Below, piece after piece: positions 8,660 to 19,185 of a stretch of 27,329 nt of DNA; position 1 is the first letter of the stretch; each line of letters opens with the position of its first letter. Under the pieces are notes generated by a model. The model was not told the origin of the DNA and searched no databases. It worked only from the letters and a program-made list of their open reading frames with translations. The DNA comes from Triangularia verruculosa (Eukaryota > Ascomycota > Sordariomycetes > Sordariales > Podosporaceae): positions 1 through 27,329 of the forward strand of contig MU864096.1 of the NCBI GenBank assembly GCA_033296885.1, written 5' to 3'. The position numbers and the translations under genes are program-made.

Positions 8660-11600
8660 TCACCCACTCCGTCCCCCAGCCCGCTCAACCCTAAAAACGC
8701 CCGTACAGCGGCAGTACTGCCAGCAGTAGATGGCCCTTTCGCAAACCTCCAGATGGCCCTGGATTGAGCGCTTCTCCGTGCGCAGGACGTCCGGCGCCTC
8801 CCGACGGGCCCGCTCCACCGCCGCCTCGGCCTCCGCGGCCTTGCCCTGCTCGGCCAGCACCGCAGCCCACCAGAGCAGCGCCCGTGCCGGGCCCGTGTGC
8901 GTCCAGCACGCCTTCTCCTTGAGCGAGAGGGCCTTTTCGAGCGATGCTCTGCCGCGTTGACTTTGGTTAGTGCATACTTGGAGGAGGATACTGATAGGGA
9001 TTAGACTTACTCCGCCTCGTCCAGCTTGCTGAGGTGGTACTGGCCGACCGCCAGCCACATCATGGCCTCGAGTGTCTCGGTGTCGGATTCTCCTCGGAGA
9101 TCGACGCGCGTCTGGAGCACCGCGTCGAAGACGGGCAGCGCCTCGGATGCCTTGCCTGCGACGAGGAGGACCACGGCGTGGTGGAGCTGGAAAATGGTGG
9201 TGAAGTAGTAGCGCTCGCCGTAGAGCTTGACGATCAGCTCGACCGACCGGCGCGCGTAGTCCAGCGCCTCCTCCATCCTGCGCTGGCCGCAGTAGATGAG
9301 CGACAGGGTGCCGTACTGGTTGCCGAACCGGAACGTGAGCGTCTCCTCGCTCCCCAGCTCCGTGTAGATAGCCAGCGCCTGCTGCACGAGCCCCAGCGCC
9401 TCGTCGAGCCGCTCCTCGTCGACGAGCCACTCGGAAAAGTCGTTGAAGGACCGCGCAAGGTCGATCTTGTCCGTCGACGTGACCTGCTCGGGCGGGAGCC
9501 GAGCAATGTGCGCCCGCCGCCCCGCGATGACCTTTTTGTACAGGTCGTGGGCGACCGCCCGCCGGCCTTGGGTATGGTGCAGGTTGGCGAGGAGCCCGAA
9601 GAGCTGGATGTGCAGAGGACTGTCGTCCTCCTTCCCGAGAATGTCGGAGCATATGTTCTCTCCCAGCTCGGCTGCCGAGAAAGCGTCGGCGAGAAGATGC
9701 TCTTCCCAGAGGTAGAAGGACGAATCGCACAGAACATCGGCAAACTCAAGACTACCCTTGAGGGGCGGATCGGCGAGCTGGAACTCCTTCATGAGGCTCA
9801 GGACGTGCGGGAGGCACATGTGGATGACGGGCTGTAGGTCCACGCCGCTGCGGCCCTTGTCGAGAGACCGCCCGGGAAGCGAGCGGCGGATGGACGCCAC
9901 CGCCCTGTCGAACGCCTTCTGCCTGTCTTCAGGCTCGCGCGCCAGACGGAGGATAACGGTGCGCTTGAAGGCCGGGTGGGTCCGCAGCATGGCGTTGGCC
10001 CCTGTGCCTGTTCTCTCGACCAGCTGTCGATCCTGGAGCTCCATGACGAGTGGCCGCAGTCTAGAGAGATGTCAGACGGTTAGAAGCAAGGGGCTTCCAT
10101 ATCAGAGGAATCAACGTACCGCATAAGCTGCTTCCACTGCTCTTCGCCATCGCTCCCGAGAAGCATCAGCTCCGGCGCCGCGTCTTCGCGGAGATACACC
10201 AGCATGTTTAATGTCTGCCGGGCTTCGGGTGAGAGTTTCGATAAGGCGAGCGACCAAACCGACTCGAGCGTCCTCGAGTACCCGTCCAGGCTCCCTGCCA
10301 GTTGGCTGTGCCAGATATGGCTGTCTTGAAAGTGGTCCCGGAACGCGGCGCGGAACTCGTTGAGTGACATCTTGGACTGCGCCATGTAACCGGCGTAATG
10401 GGCGATGGCGAGGGGCAGGCCCCCCAGACTCTCTGAGAACCATTTGGCCTCCTTGTTGGCGTCTTCCGGGTTGATGCTACTAGGACCAGTCTCCGACAGC
10501 CGCAAGAGCAGCTCGGCGCCCTCGGCCTCGTCCATGGCGCCGATGGGGATGCTCTCCGATGTGAGCCCGGTCTGGGAGCGCTGGGTCGTCACCAGCACCG
10601 ACACGGACTCGCTCTCGGGCCAGTAGCGAGGCAGGAACCGCGTCTCGTCCACGTTGTCGTAGATCAGCAAGCAGCGCTTGTCCGTCGTGTTGAGGAAGCG
10701 TCTGGTGAGTTCGACGTTCTCCTCAAACGGCAGGCTTTTATCGTAGAAGCCGAAGCGGTGCGCCATCTCGACAAAGGACTTGGTGAGATCAAGCTCGGTC
10801 TCGGTGTGGAACCAGACCACATGATCGAAACGGGCCTTCACCCTGTGTCCCAGCTCCAGGGCTACCTGGCTTTTCCCCATCCCGCCCAGGCCGACGATGC
10901 TGCAGGAGGCGACATTTACCCCGGAGAAGAGCTTGTCGAGGCGGTTGAGTAGGGCGGCTCTGCCAACAAAGTTTCGGTTCCGGGGCCGGAGGATGGTATG
11001 CGGTGCAGTTACAGGCCCGGGCTGGGGGCCACTGGCGATGAGGGTGCCCATCTTCTCCTGCCACTGAATGACGGTGCGGGTATAGGCGAGCCGGACTTCC
11101 TCGTCAAATTCCTCCTTCAGCGCGCTTATGTTCTTCTGCGCCGTCTCGAGATCCTTGTCTACAGCCGACCAGATGAGCCCAACAAAGTTGCCTAGCCATG
11201 TGCCTATCAGACAGGGTACGAGGAGGTATATGTGAGAGTAACGGTGTGCGGGGAAGTGACGTGAAGAGGCGCAGCACTGCTATGGATGTACACCAATCAA
11301 CTGGCCGCATCGGGGGAGCGCAATGGAGGTTACGGTGCTATAGGTTGAGGTAGGACAACAAGCTCGAGGTGGAGACCTCCTCCTATTACCATGGAGAACG
11401 CCTTGGAGTAAAACTTACGGACGGCAGATCGGTCGAGGAACTCGGCGCAAGAGACGCAGAACAGCACACATTCGACGCAGACTTTCGACAGGATGTCCTG
11501 CAGTTTCGGTATCGGAAAGAGACCCAAGTACTCGTTCAGCCGAGGGAAAGTATTGACGAGGGTCGTGAGACAATCGACCATACGTTCAACAACATCGACA

Positions 11601-12142
11601 TATCGCGCGCTCATCTAGCAGGGAGTCCACTCAGACTTGGTTGGGCATAACGGGGACAAGTTGGAGCTGCACGACGTGTGTAGTAGCCAAGAGTACAGAT
11701 TACTTACCGACAATACCATCTTTATACTGCCCATCGCAATGAGAGCAGCCTCGGAGGCAGGCCCAAGCCCCTGGCTGAGTGTCGTGATGCCGCCGACAAA
11801 CGTTTCCAGGATGTGCAAGGTCCGGCCCAACTTTGACGTCTTCGATTCCAACCCTCGGTCCCCGAGCTTCTTCTGCAAAGACTGAACAGCTTCGGCGCAA
11901 TCCTTTGTCGTCACGACGATGTCGCGTTGTTCCGTAGTCAGACGTTGCAGGAGCTCCTGTAGCGTCCGCGGCACGTCGAGGGCTTGGGTTTCCGACACCT
12001 GGGGCACTTTCTCCGAGGGCGGCGGTGACTCCGGTGACTCCGGTGAGTTGCCGACGGTGACGGTCACGGCATTTGTCTTCTCCCGGCCATGGTCAGCGAC
12101 CTTCGGCCGGGCGCAACAGCAGAGACTGCCGAGCAAGTCCAT
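8660..12142 (-). CDS. Fungal NLR/STAND protein: Goodbye-like N-terminus, NB-ARC, TPR repeats
   Basis: This is a signal-transducing NTPase of the kind used in fungal heterokaryon incompatibility and innate recognition. I join five exons: 12142-11708, 11614-11390, 11279-10120, 10060-9011 and 8948-8660. They keep one frame and give about 1052 residues. Introns 11615-11707, 10061-10119 and 8949-9010 have good GTAAGT/GTACGT donors and AG acceptors. The 11280-11389 intron fits the frame, but its borders are uncertain.

The N-terminus, MDLLGSLCCCARPK, has three adjacent cysteines that could be lipidated. Residues about 100-220 resemble the fungal STAND Goodbye helical domain. Residues 350-357 are the P-loop GLGGMGKS, 423-431 the Walker B CLLIYDNVD, 446-454 SVLVTTQR, and 507-511 GLPLA, typical of NB-ARC. 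The last 350 residues contain TPR-like helices (for example LDEALGLVQQALAIYTELG, and ASLEKALSLKEKA across the last splice). No stops or RIP damage are seen, so the gene looks intact. Confidence 0.87.
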
Positions 12143-13420
12143 TGCCGGAGGCCGGGTTTGCGGGAGCGCAGAACGGGAAGGACGAAGGGAATGCGCCTCG
12201 GGATCATGGGAAACACGACTTGGTGTTACAAACTACAAGATACCAGGCTCTCGTGAGAGGAGACGGCGGTGTCAGCCATGGGGCTGCAGCGCATCGAAGC
12301 ATCACGGCCAATACCAAAATAAATGCGGCACACGCGGCAAGCTGAGGTCGGTCCATTGGCTGGCAGAACGCCTCCCAACTGCCTATCGTACCTATCTCTC
12401 CCCTTCAGGCTTCATGCATGCAGACAAAGAACGCCATGTAATTTGAGGTGTGGGCCCAAGCTGCCAAAGCTGCACTTTGCCAGCCGTGTGGTGACAGTGT
12501 CTCCGAGGAAAGGCCCTTTCGTTGGCTCCTTGCAGTGTCCACAACACCCTCACCCCTCGCCATCTTCCAGACTGGTGGTGTGTATGCTATTTCGCGTCAA
12601 TCTCTAAACCCCGTATGCCGCTTTGACCTGCCAGCCTCATGCTCGGGATCTCTGATATCAAGAGCTTGGTTGGTGAGGAGTAGCGGGCGAGCGGTACGGT
12701 GTGTTACACCATGGGAAAATCCCTCAGCCCGTGCGACTCCGATGGACGGCCGTGTATGGATGTCCAATCGTCTCCCGGTCCAAAGGAAAAGAGACGGGAC
12801 GCCGAGGCCAGCGATATTGTCACACGGCAAAGAGCCAACAGGCCACAGCTCGGCGTAACAGCTACCGACCTGCACGTTGTGAGCCAACCAGAGGCATGGC
12901 GGGTATCAAAGGAATCCTACTGTGGTATGATGGGTAAATAATACTTCCCTGCCAGGTAACCGCAGGGTGTGCACGGTGTTTTCGCGCACAAGTTGTGCTA
13001 GAGTTGGCTCGTGCACGGTACCTGACAGGGGGGTTTTACTTTTGCTCGCAACCAGTACTGGCTCAGTGATATATTGAAGGACTTGGCAGAGGCCTGAGGC
13101 AAGGAGGGCACGGACCACTTGACGGAGGATAAATACGCGTTCAGGATCACTGTACCATTCCAAGTCTTCTTCTTTCTTCTTCATCATGGACTTCGAGGCC
13201 ATTGAAGATTATTACTGCAATTGAACTACTGTTCCAAGCCCTGAATATCAGCCCTTGTCACAGATATAAAAGAGAAGCAGAAGCCCAAGCCTCCCTGATA
13301 TAGGACGAGAGTGACCAGACATCTGTCTCTTAACATCTCCAAGACCTCGCGACGTCGGGCAAGTGGTGAAGACGAGCCAGCTTAACAATCACCGCCCCAG
13401 CCTGTCTCAATTCTTGTCAA
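12143..13420. other. Intergenic region between divergent genes, no gene supported
   Basis: This GC-normal DNA separates the minus-strand NLR from the plus-strand glycine-tract gene and must hold both promoters. A TATA-like ATATAAA lies at 13264-13270, upstream of the latter. A minus-strand frame at 13202-12906 (98 codons, MASKSMMKKKEEDLEW...) is the longest candidate, but it has no recognisable features and no splice support. Confidence 0.5.
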
Positions 13421-13421
13421 G

Positions 13422-13493
13422 GTAATGGACTGTTACTACTTTGACAGGTTGTCTTTGAACTCTATTTGATACTAACTTTACCACTGTACACAG
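13422..13493 (+). other. Probable 5' UTR intron
   Basis: The donor GTAATG follows CAAG at 13418-13421. The branch-like TACTAAC lies near 13470, and the acceptor CACAG ends at 13493, four bases before the ATG at 13497. All three elements match fungal consensus and lend weight to the short ORF that follows being a real transcribed gene. Confidence 0.7.
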
Positions 13494-13496
13494 AAC

Positions 13497-13730
13497 ATGG
13501 AGAGCCAGCCGAAGGAGCCGCAGCCTTTGCAGGCTGACAATCGCGCCCAGCCTTGGAAAGCGCTTCAGGCCGACAAGGCGCGTCTGGGGAGGGGTGCCGA
13601 TTTCTTTACCGCCAAGTATGCCGGTGATGGCAGCAATGGGGGTGAAGGGGGCGGCGGTGGCGGCGGTGGCGGCGGTGGCGGCGGTGGCGGCGGAGGACTT
13701 AATTGGCCTCCTGCGCATGTAGCAGCTTAG
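13497..13730 (+). CDS. Small protein with a C-terminal polyglycine tract, function unknown
   Basis: The protein has 77 residues. A hydrophilic head, MESQPKEPQPLQADNRAQP, is followed by WKALQADKARLGRGADFFTAKYAG. An uninterrupted run of about 18 glycines follows, encoded by a GGCGGT-type microsatellite near 13648-13697, and the protein ends in LNWPPAHVAA. A well-formed intron ends four bases upstream of the ATG and supports expression. No signal peptide or membrane segment is visible. The glycine run may be a recent expansion, and another allele could shift into a different C-terminus. It lies divergently upstream of the NLR. Small genes beside fungal NLRs are sometimes their effectors, but nothing here shows that link. 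Family not recognised. Confidence 0.6.
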   Translation: MESQPKEPQPLQADNRAQPWKALQADKARLGRGADFFTAKYAGDGSNGGEGGGGGGGGGGGGGGGGGLNWPPAHVAA

Positions 13731-14082
13731 CAGCCGTGAAGTCCAAGTTGGGGGCTTGTGATGATCCCGGATATCATATGTACTTTATCACCGGGATCAG
13801 CCCAATGATGCAGAAACCGCTATTGTTCCTACACTCTCACCACGCTGTGATGCGTAGAAAGGGAGAATGGAATGTATACCTGGCACCTTGGTATATACCA
13901 CCTGTGGGAACGGAGCTCGAAATCCAGTTTCCCAGCCTGTGCCTCCTCTTTGCTCGGAGCCAAACGGCATATAAGACGGAGAAGCCCTGTCCAAAGATGT
14001 CCCTCCCTCGTGCCTTTCGTTTCCTTGCACACCTCTTTCTTTAAACCCAGTGAAAAACGACCTAGGTACAACAACTGCGGGA

Positions 14083-15218
14083 ATGGCGGCACCAAACCCC
14101 GTCACAACCTTTCTCTACTTCAAATGGGAGCCCTTGCACGAGAGGGAAAAGCCTTACGTTATTTACATGGACGTCCCCGATGGCGTCCCCAGCCGCAACT
14201 TCACGCTCGAGCCCGGGCCTCCAGAAACAGTTCATGACATTCGCCCTCACGTCGACGACTTCACGCTGGATCGACATGGATTCGAAATTCGGAGGCAGCC
14301 GCTGGGCATTGATGACTTCAGCCCGCAGGCCGTCGAGTCCAAGTACCTGCCTACTCTGGAGACATTGTTGCGGGAGGCTCTAGGTGCAGAGTGCAGGATT
14401 GTGTGGTTCGATTGGAGGGTATTATCTTACTTCTACCACTGAAGTAGGCCAGCCCTCGCTGACCTTTCCCCCTGGCTTGTGCAGCTACGGTCAGGCAACA
14501 AATCAAAGACGGATCTACCTGCAGGGACCAAGGTCGAGCTCGAGGACCGGCTGGTATATCTAACTCCCGTTCGAGCGGCTCATGTCGGTGAGGAAAACCT
14601 CCTCAATCCAACACCATAACGATCATCTCTTGACAATTGCCCTTCTCGCGCTATAGACCAGTCAAGACAAGCCGCAGTCCAAAGAGTGTACCACCACATG
14701 GGAGCCGACGCGGAAGCGTTGCTCAAAAAACGAGTCAGGATCATCAAGTACGCCCGCTGAAGAACTCCATACAAACACACAGACAAACAGCCCTCTCACA
14801 TCACTATCCTAGCCTCTGGCGCCCCATCCGTGGCCCGGTCGAAAGCTACCCCCTCGCGTACTGCGATGGAAGCACGGTCCCGCCCGACCGTCTCGTTTCG
14901 ATGGATGTGGTGCGCTCCACCTACGTCGGGGAGAGTTACAACCTGCTCCCGCACGAGGGCTACCGCTGGCACTACCTGAGCGGGCAGACCCGAGACGAGG
15001 TTGTGCTCATGAAGATGTACGACTCGTCCGAGGATGTTGAGGCGTGGTGTAGGAAACCCCGAATCTGAGTGACTTGAGTGTCTCGTGCACTAATTATTTG
15101 GCATTGGCATTATTTCCCTACAGGTTGCCCGCATGCTTCCTTTCCTGGAGACGAAGGGCCAACAGCCGCCATGCGGGAGAGCATCGAGGCGCGAGCACTC
15201 GTGTTTACGGAAAGCTGA
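14083..15218 (+). CDS. CmcJ/AsaB/GA4-desaturase family oxygenase
   Basis: The product belongs to the fungal family that includes AsaB-type hydroxylase/desaturases, CmcJ-like methoxylase subunits and Fusarium gibberellin GA4 desaturase. These are soluble 2-oxoglutarate/Fe(II)-type enzymes of specialised metabolism. Five exons (14083-14418, 14485-14587, 14657-14747, 14813-15048, 15124-15218) join in frame to 286 residues. Introns are 65-75 bp with GT-AG ends, and the fourth donor (GTAGGA) is the weakest.

Family landmarks are all present: DDFTLDRHGFEIRRQP near residues 64-79; VRAAHVDQS carrying the His145-x-Asp147 metal pair; RIINLWRPIRGPVESYPLA; YRWHYLSGQTRDEVVLMKMYDS; CPHASF with the likely distal His259; and RESIEARALVF, where an Arg (273 or 279) would bind the co-substrate. 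A TATA-like CATATAAG lies near 13968. The SDR gene follows 259 bp downstream on the same strand. The substrate cannot be inferred. Confidence 0.87.
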
Positions 15219-15477
15219 CGGCCCGGTGAAGCGGGCTGTTGGATTGGCGTCGATTGGAGTCGTAGAGTGGAAGCTGGGTAGATATCATGTAGCTCTTTTC
15301 ACTCATCAAGGTGCCAACAGGAGGCACCTCCTCGGCCGCCCGCCGCCGGTGGCTCGCACATTGCATATTAGGTAGCAACCCCGCATGCATGTTGGGCATC
15401 ATTACACTCGAGCTCAAAATCTTCCTCAAGGCGACCGTCTCCAAGTCCTCGTTACTAGTAATCTGCCAACGTGCATC

Positions 15478-16413
15478 ATGTCGTCTCAAAGCAGCCGGCG
15501 CTCAGACACGTACCCCTTCATTGACCCCGAGAGGTTCAAGCATGCCTTGAACAACCAGGTTGCCCTAGTCACCGGAGCCGGGCGAGGGATTGGGAGAGAA
15601 ATCGCCCTAGCTCTCGCCCGAGCCGGCGCCACAGTGGCATGCCTCGCCCGGACCGAGAGTGAAGTGGCTGACGTAGTCAACGAGATCAGCCGGCAGGGCC
15701 TGCCGCGCGGCATGCCCGTAGTGGCGGACCTGTCCCAGCTGGCCGAGATAGACCGCGCGCTGGCGCTCATCACCACCACGCTCGGCCCCATCGACATACT
15801 GGTGAACAACGCAGGGATAGACCGGATCGGCGCTTTCTCAGACGAAGCGGATTTCGACGCCTGGTGGCACGTCGTTGAGGTAAACCTGCGCGCCCCCGCC
15901 GCGCTGATCCACCGCGTCCTCCCCTCCATGACCTCGCGGCGCGGCCGGGGCGGCGTCATCATCAGCATCGGCAGCCGCAACGCGGTGCACAACCACCCTT
16001 TCATGACAGCGTACTCGGCGACCAAGACGGCGCTACTACGACTACACCAGTGCCTGGAGCTGGAGCTACAGCACACAGACGTCCGCCTCTTCTACGTGCA
16101 GCCGGGCGACGTGGCGACGGCACTTATGGGCGGCCGCTATAGCCCGGAAGAGGCCGCGCGGCGGCCCGAGCTGGCGGCCATGGTGGCGCGCATGCGCGCG
16201 GCGATGGACGAGGGCGTGGCCGACAGCCCCGCGCTCGTGGCCGACACGTGCGTGATGCTGGCCGCGTCGGACGAGGCGCGCCTGCTGAGCGGGCTGTATG
16301 TGGATGCTAACCAGGACTTGGGTAAGGTGTTGGATGAGGCGGGGAAGGGCAGCGAGAGCAGGATTGCCAGGGAGAGGCTGTACACACTCAAGGCGGACCT
16401 GCTGGACACTTGA
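15478..16413 (+). CDS. Short-chain dehydrogenase/reductase (SDR)
   Basis: An intronless 311-residue NAD(P)-dependent oxidoreductase of the classical SDR type. TGAGRGIG at residues 32-39 is the dinucleotide-binding motif and NNAG at 110-113 the structural motif. Ser166, Tyr179 and Lys183 (YSATK) form the catalytic set, and VQPGDVATAL near 206 is the usual post-catalytic loop. I chose the ATG at 15478 rather than the upstream in-frame ATG at 15385, because the extra 31 residues precede the normal N-terminal extension and look like 5' UTR. It is in tandem with the CmcJ-type gene, which suggests successive oxidation and reduction of one small molecule, although no synthase gene is in the window. 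GC content is high and there are no signs of decay. Confidence 0.88.
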   Translation: MSSQSSRRSDTYPFIDPERFKHALNNQVALVTGAGRGIGREIALALARAGATVACLARTESEVADVVNEISRQGLPRGMPVVADLSQLAEIDRALALITTTLGPIDILVNNAGIDRIGAFSDEADFDAWWHVVEVNLRAPAALIHRVLPSMTSRRGRGGVIISIGSRNAVHNHPFMTAYSATKTALLRLHQCLELELQHTDVRLFYVQPGDVATALMGGRYSPEEAARRPELAAMVARMRAAMDEGVADSPALVADTCVMLAASDEARLLSGLYVDANQDLGKVLDEAGKGSESRIARERLYTLKADLLDT

Positions 16414-17003
16414 CAGGGTTTGAAATGTTGGTTTTTGTAGAGAGTGGTGTTTGCGAGGAGCCGAGGGCTCAGGAAGGACAATGGTTGGTTCTGTTTCGGT
16501 AAACAAGGAGGCTGGGAGTTTTGCAGTATTCCTTGGATTGCTCCTGCCGGTAGCCAATCCATTATAGCTCATTCGTTACTCAGGAGTCCCCTTTAAGGAT
16601 CGCGAGGTCGCCGAGGCTACTGCGCGTAGTTTGGAAAAAGCAGGTTCGTACTGCCATTCGTCTGACTTCCATCCTACACTTCTATTACATCTGGTCATCC
16701 GGACCTCTTTTGCCGAAGAAGCCGCCGCAAGATGGAAGACTGACGACCGACGACCACAGCCTGCCTTCGCTCTCTCGGCTTCTGCGACATCGACGCTCGG
16801 CTGCACGACATAGCCGCTGCCTATCGAGGCACATGCGACTGGCTGTTCAGCACCACCCAGTTCCAGAAGTGGCGCGACCGCGCCGACCTGCCAGACCACA
16901 ATGGCGTGCTCTGGATCAAGGGCAAGCCGGGTGCGGGCAAGTCGACCCTGATGAAGTATGCTCTGCGCCATTGCAAGGTCTTCGCCAACCACCTGATCGT
17001 AGC

Positions 17004-17255
17004 TGATACCCGTATCTGACGACAGAGGGATGGACGCATGTCACGTGTTGATAAGATATGTAGATTAGATAGCCTCTCAGGAGGGATCGCTTTGCGATCC
17101 GTGCGTTCTGCCCCACCTGCCATATTTGGGCATTTACTTGCCCACGGCCAGAACTACACTCTCCTCCTCCAACAACAACAGAAGAACAATCAAGACAGAA
17201 CAGAATACATCACCACTTTCACCCACTCGGCCTTTCCACGCCAATTCGCGTATCA
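17004..17255. mobile_element. 252-bp non-autonomous insertion in the NACHT gene
   Basis: The insertion is flanked by identical GTAGC at 16999-17003 and 17256-17260. Removing the insert and one GTAGC restores a continuous NACHT frame, which defines the borders independently of the duplication. The ends are imperfect inverted repeats: TGATACCCGTAT at the left and TGATACGCGAAT as the reverse complement of the right, 10 of 12 matching. Inside, a perfect hairpin (GGATCGC at 17084-17090, loop TTT, GCGATCC at 17094-17100) and a CAACAACAACAGAAG stretch are visible. There is no coding capacity. A 5-bp duplication does not fit Tc1/mariner (TA); the superfamily is unknown. It shows no RIP, being too short to be a good RIP target. 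Confidence 0.75.
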
Positions 17256-18587
17256 GTAGCGCATTTCTTCAACACTCGAGGCGAGATTCTCGAGAAGACA
17301 CCTCTGGGCATGCTACGGTCGATCGTATACCAGCTGCTCGAGAAGGACAACACGCTGTACGAACGATTCCGCTCCCTCTACAAGAAGCAGAGGATGTATA
17401 AGGAGGGGGAGTGGGCGTGGCGACGAGCAGAACTGGAGGATTTCATACGCTCGATAATCAACAAGCGGTAGCCGAAGCCCCTCCTCCTTATCAACGTGCT
17501 CGACGAGTACGACGAGCGAGACGTTCGAGATATTGTCGACTTTCTTAAATCCTTGAGCATCGATACCGTCCAAACCGGTATTACGCTGAGGATCTACCTC
17601 TCTAGCCGCCATTATCCCAACGTTAGTATAAGGAAGACTTTGGAGTTAACTGTAGAGGCAAGCGAAGAGCACGGAAAAGACATCGCTATATATATCGTAC
17701 AAAAACTAAAAGGATACGATAACGACATCAAGGCCAAGGTCCGGGAGAAGGCAGGTAGTAGTTTTATATAGGTCGTCATCGTAGTATCTCTACTCAACAA
17801 GGCCTACTATAATAGCCGTTTGGAAGCTATACCCGAAGTACTAAAGAAGGTACCGGCCGATCTCGAAGACGTATTTAACAGGCTGTTAAGCAAAGACGAT
17901 CCAAACAAGGCCAAGACAATACATATACTCCAGTAGGTACTGCTCAGTCGGCGGCCGCTAAAGCCCGAAGAGCTCTTCTTCGCCGTACTGGCGGGAACGG
18001 ATCTAGAGTATACTAGGCTGTAGGACCGATTAAAGATTACGGACTATACCATTTAATAGTATATTACCGCCTTGTCCAAGGGCCTTATTAAGGCGCGAAC
18101 AGGGGATATAGCATCGGTGTAGTTTATTTATCTCTCGGTTAATAACTTCCTATTCTAAAACTAAAGGCTATAGAGGCTGGATCCGACGCTCTAGCCCGAC
18201 CCAATCAATACTAACTACAAGCAGCTATAGGATCGCTATTAGTCCGATATCCAGTAACTAAACACTACACTAACTAGCAAGTAATATATAAGATTATTAA
18301 GCGGCAACTATCCGTTTCTATTGTATATAGCGAGCTATATATTCGATTATATAGAGAAGGCGCTGTCCGGAGGGGCAATGCGAGAGGAGATTATACCATA
18401 GCTGCAAACGCGAGATATATAGTTTAGATAGTGGAAAATATATCTCTCGACAGTTGGCGGTCGCGGCGAGCATTTACACTTAAAGGTTAATATAGATACA
18501 GGACCTCTCTACATAGTATCCCTTTATAGTTACCAAAAGCTAATCACCGTTATTCTAATAGAAAAGGGTATAGACGTCAACGTATAG

Positions 18588-19185
18588 GGCGGGGAATTCG
18601 GCAATATACTGCAGGCCGCTTCTACTAGAGGAACGGCGAAATTGTGCAATAGCTCCTCGAGCACGGCGCCGATATCAACGCTCAAGGCAGGCACTTCAGC
18701 AACGCGTTACAGGCCGCTTCTGATAAAGGAGACGGCGAGATTGTACGGCAGCTCCTCGAGCGTAGCGCCGATATCAACGCTTAGGGCGGGCACTTCGGCA
18801 ACGCGCTACAGGCGGCTTCTTACAGAGGAAACAGCGAGATTGTACAACAGCTCCTCGAGTACGGTGCCGATGTCAACGCTCAGGGCGGGGAATATGGAAA
18901 CGCGCTGCAGGCCACTTCTACCGGAGGACACGCCGAAATCGTGCGGCAGCTCCTCGAGCGCGGCGCCGACGTCAACGTGTAGGGCGGGGAATACGGCAAC
19001 GCGCTGTATGCCGCTTCTTACAGAGGACGCGCCAAAATCGTGTAGCAGCTCCTCGAGCAGGGCGCCGACGTCAACGCTCAGGGCGGGGAATATGGAAACG
19101 CGCTGCAGGCCACTTCTACCGGAGGACACGCCGAGATCGTGCGGTAGCTCCTCGAGCACGGCGCTGAGCACAGCGCCGACGTCAA
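18588..19185 (+). repeat. Ankyrin-repeat array, 99-bp units
   Basis: Six units begin with GGC at 18588, 18686, 18785, 18884, 18983 and 19082. The period is 99 bp, except 98 for the first because of the one-base deletion. Each encodes the 33-residue pattern GGEYGNALQAASxxGxxEIVxQLLExGADVNAQ. The units at 18884 and 19082 are almost identical, while the one between them differs more, implying duplication of a 198-bp pair. TAG replaces CAG at several equivalent positions. The long open frame at 18642-19220 in another phase (Ser/Thr-rich) is only a shadow of this array. Confidence 0.88.

Noticed and set aside
9034..9837. 267-codon plus-strand frame
   Set aside because: It lies antisense to the TPR exons of the NLR, which have domain matches, splice sites and a continuous frame; long antisense frames are common in GC-rich coding DNA.
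12906..13202. 98-codon minus frame upstream of the NLR
   Set aside because: There are no recognisable motifs and no intron support. It remains possible but cannot be supported from sequence alone.
15486..16076. 196-codon minus-strand frame
   Set aside because: It is antisense to the SDR gene, which carries all catalytic motifs.
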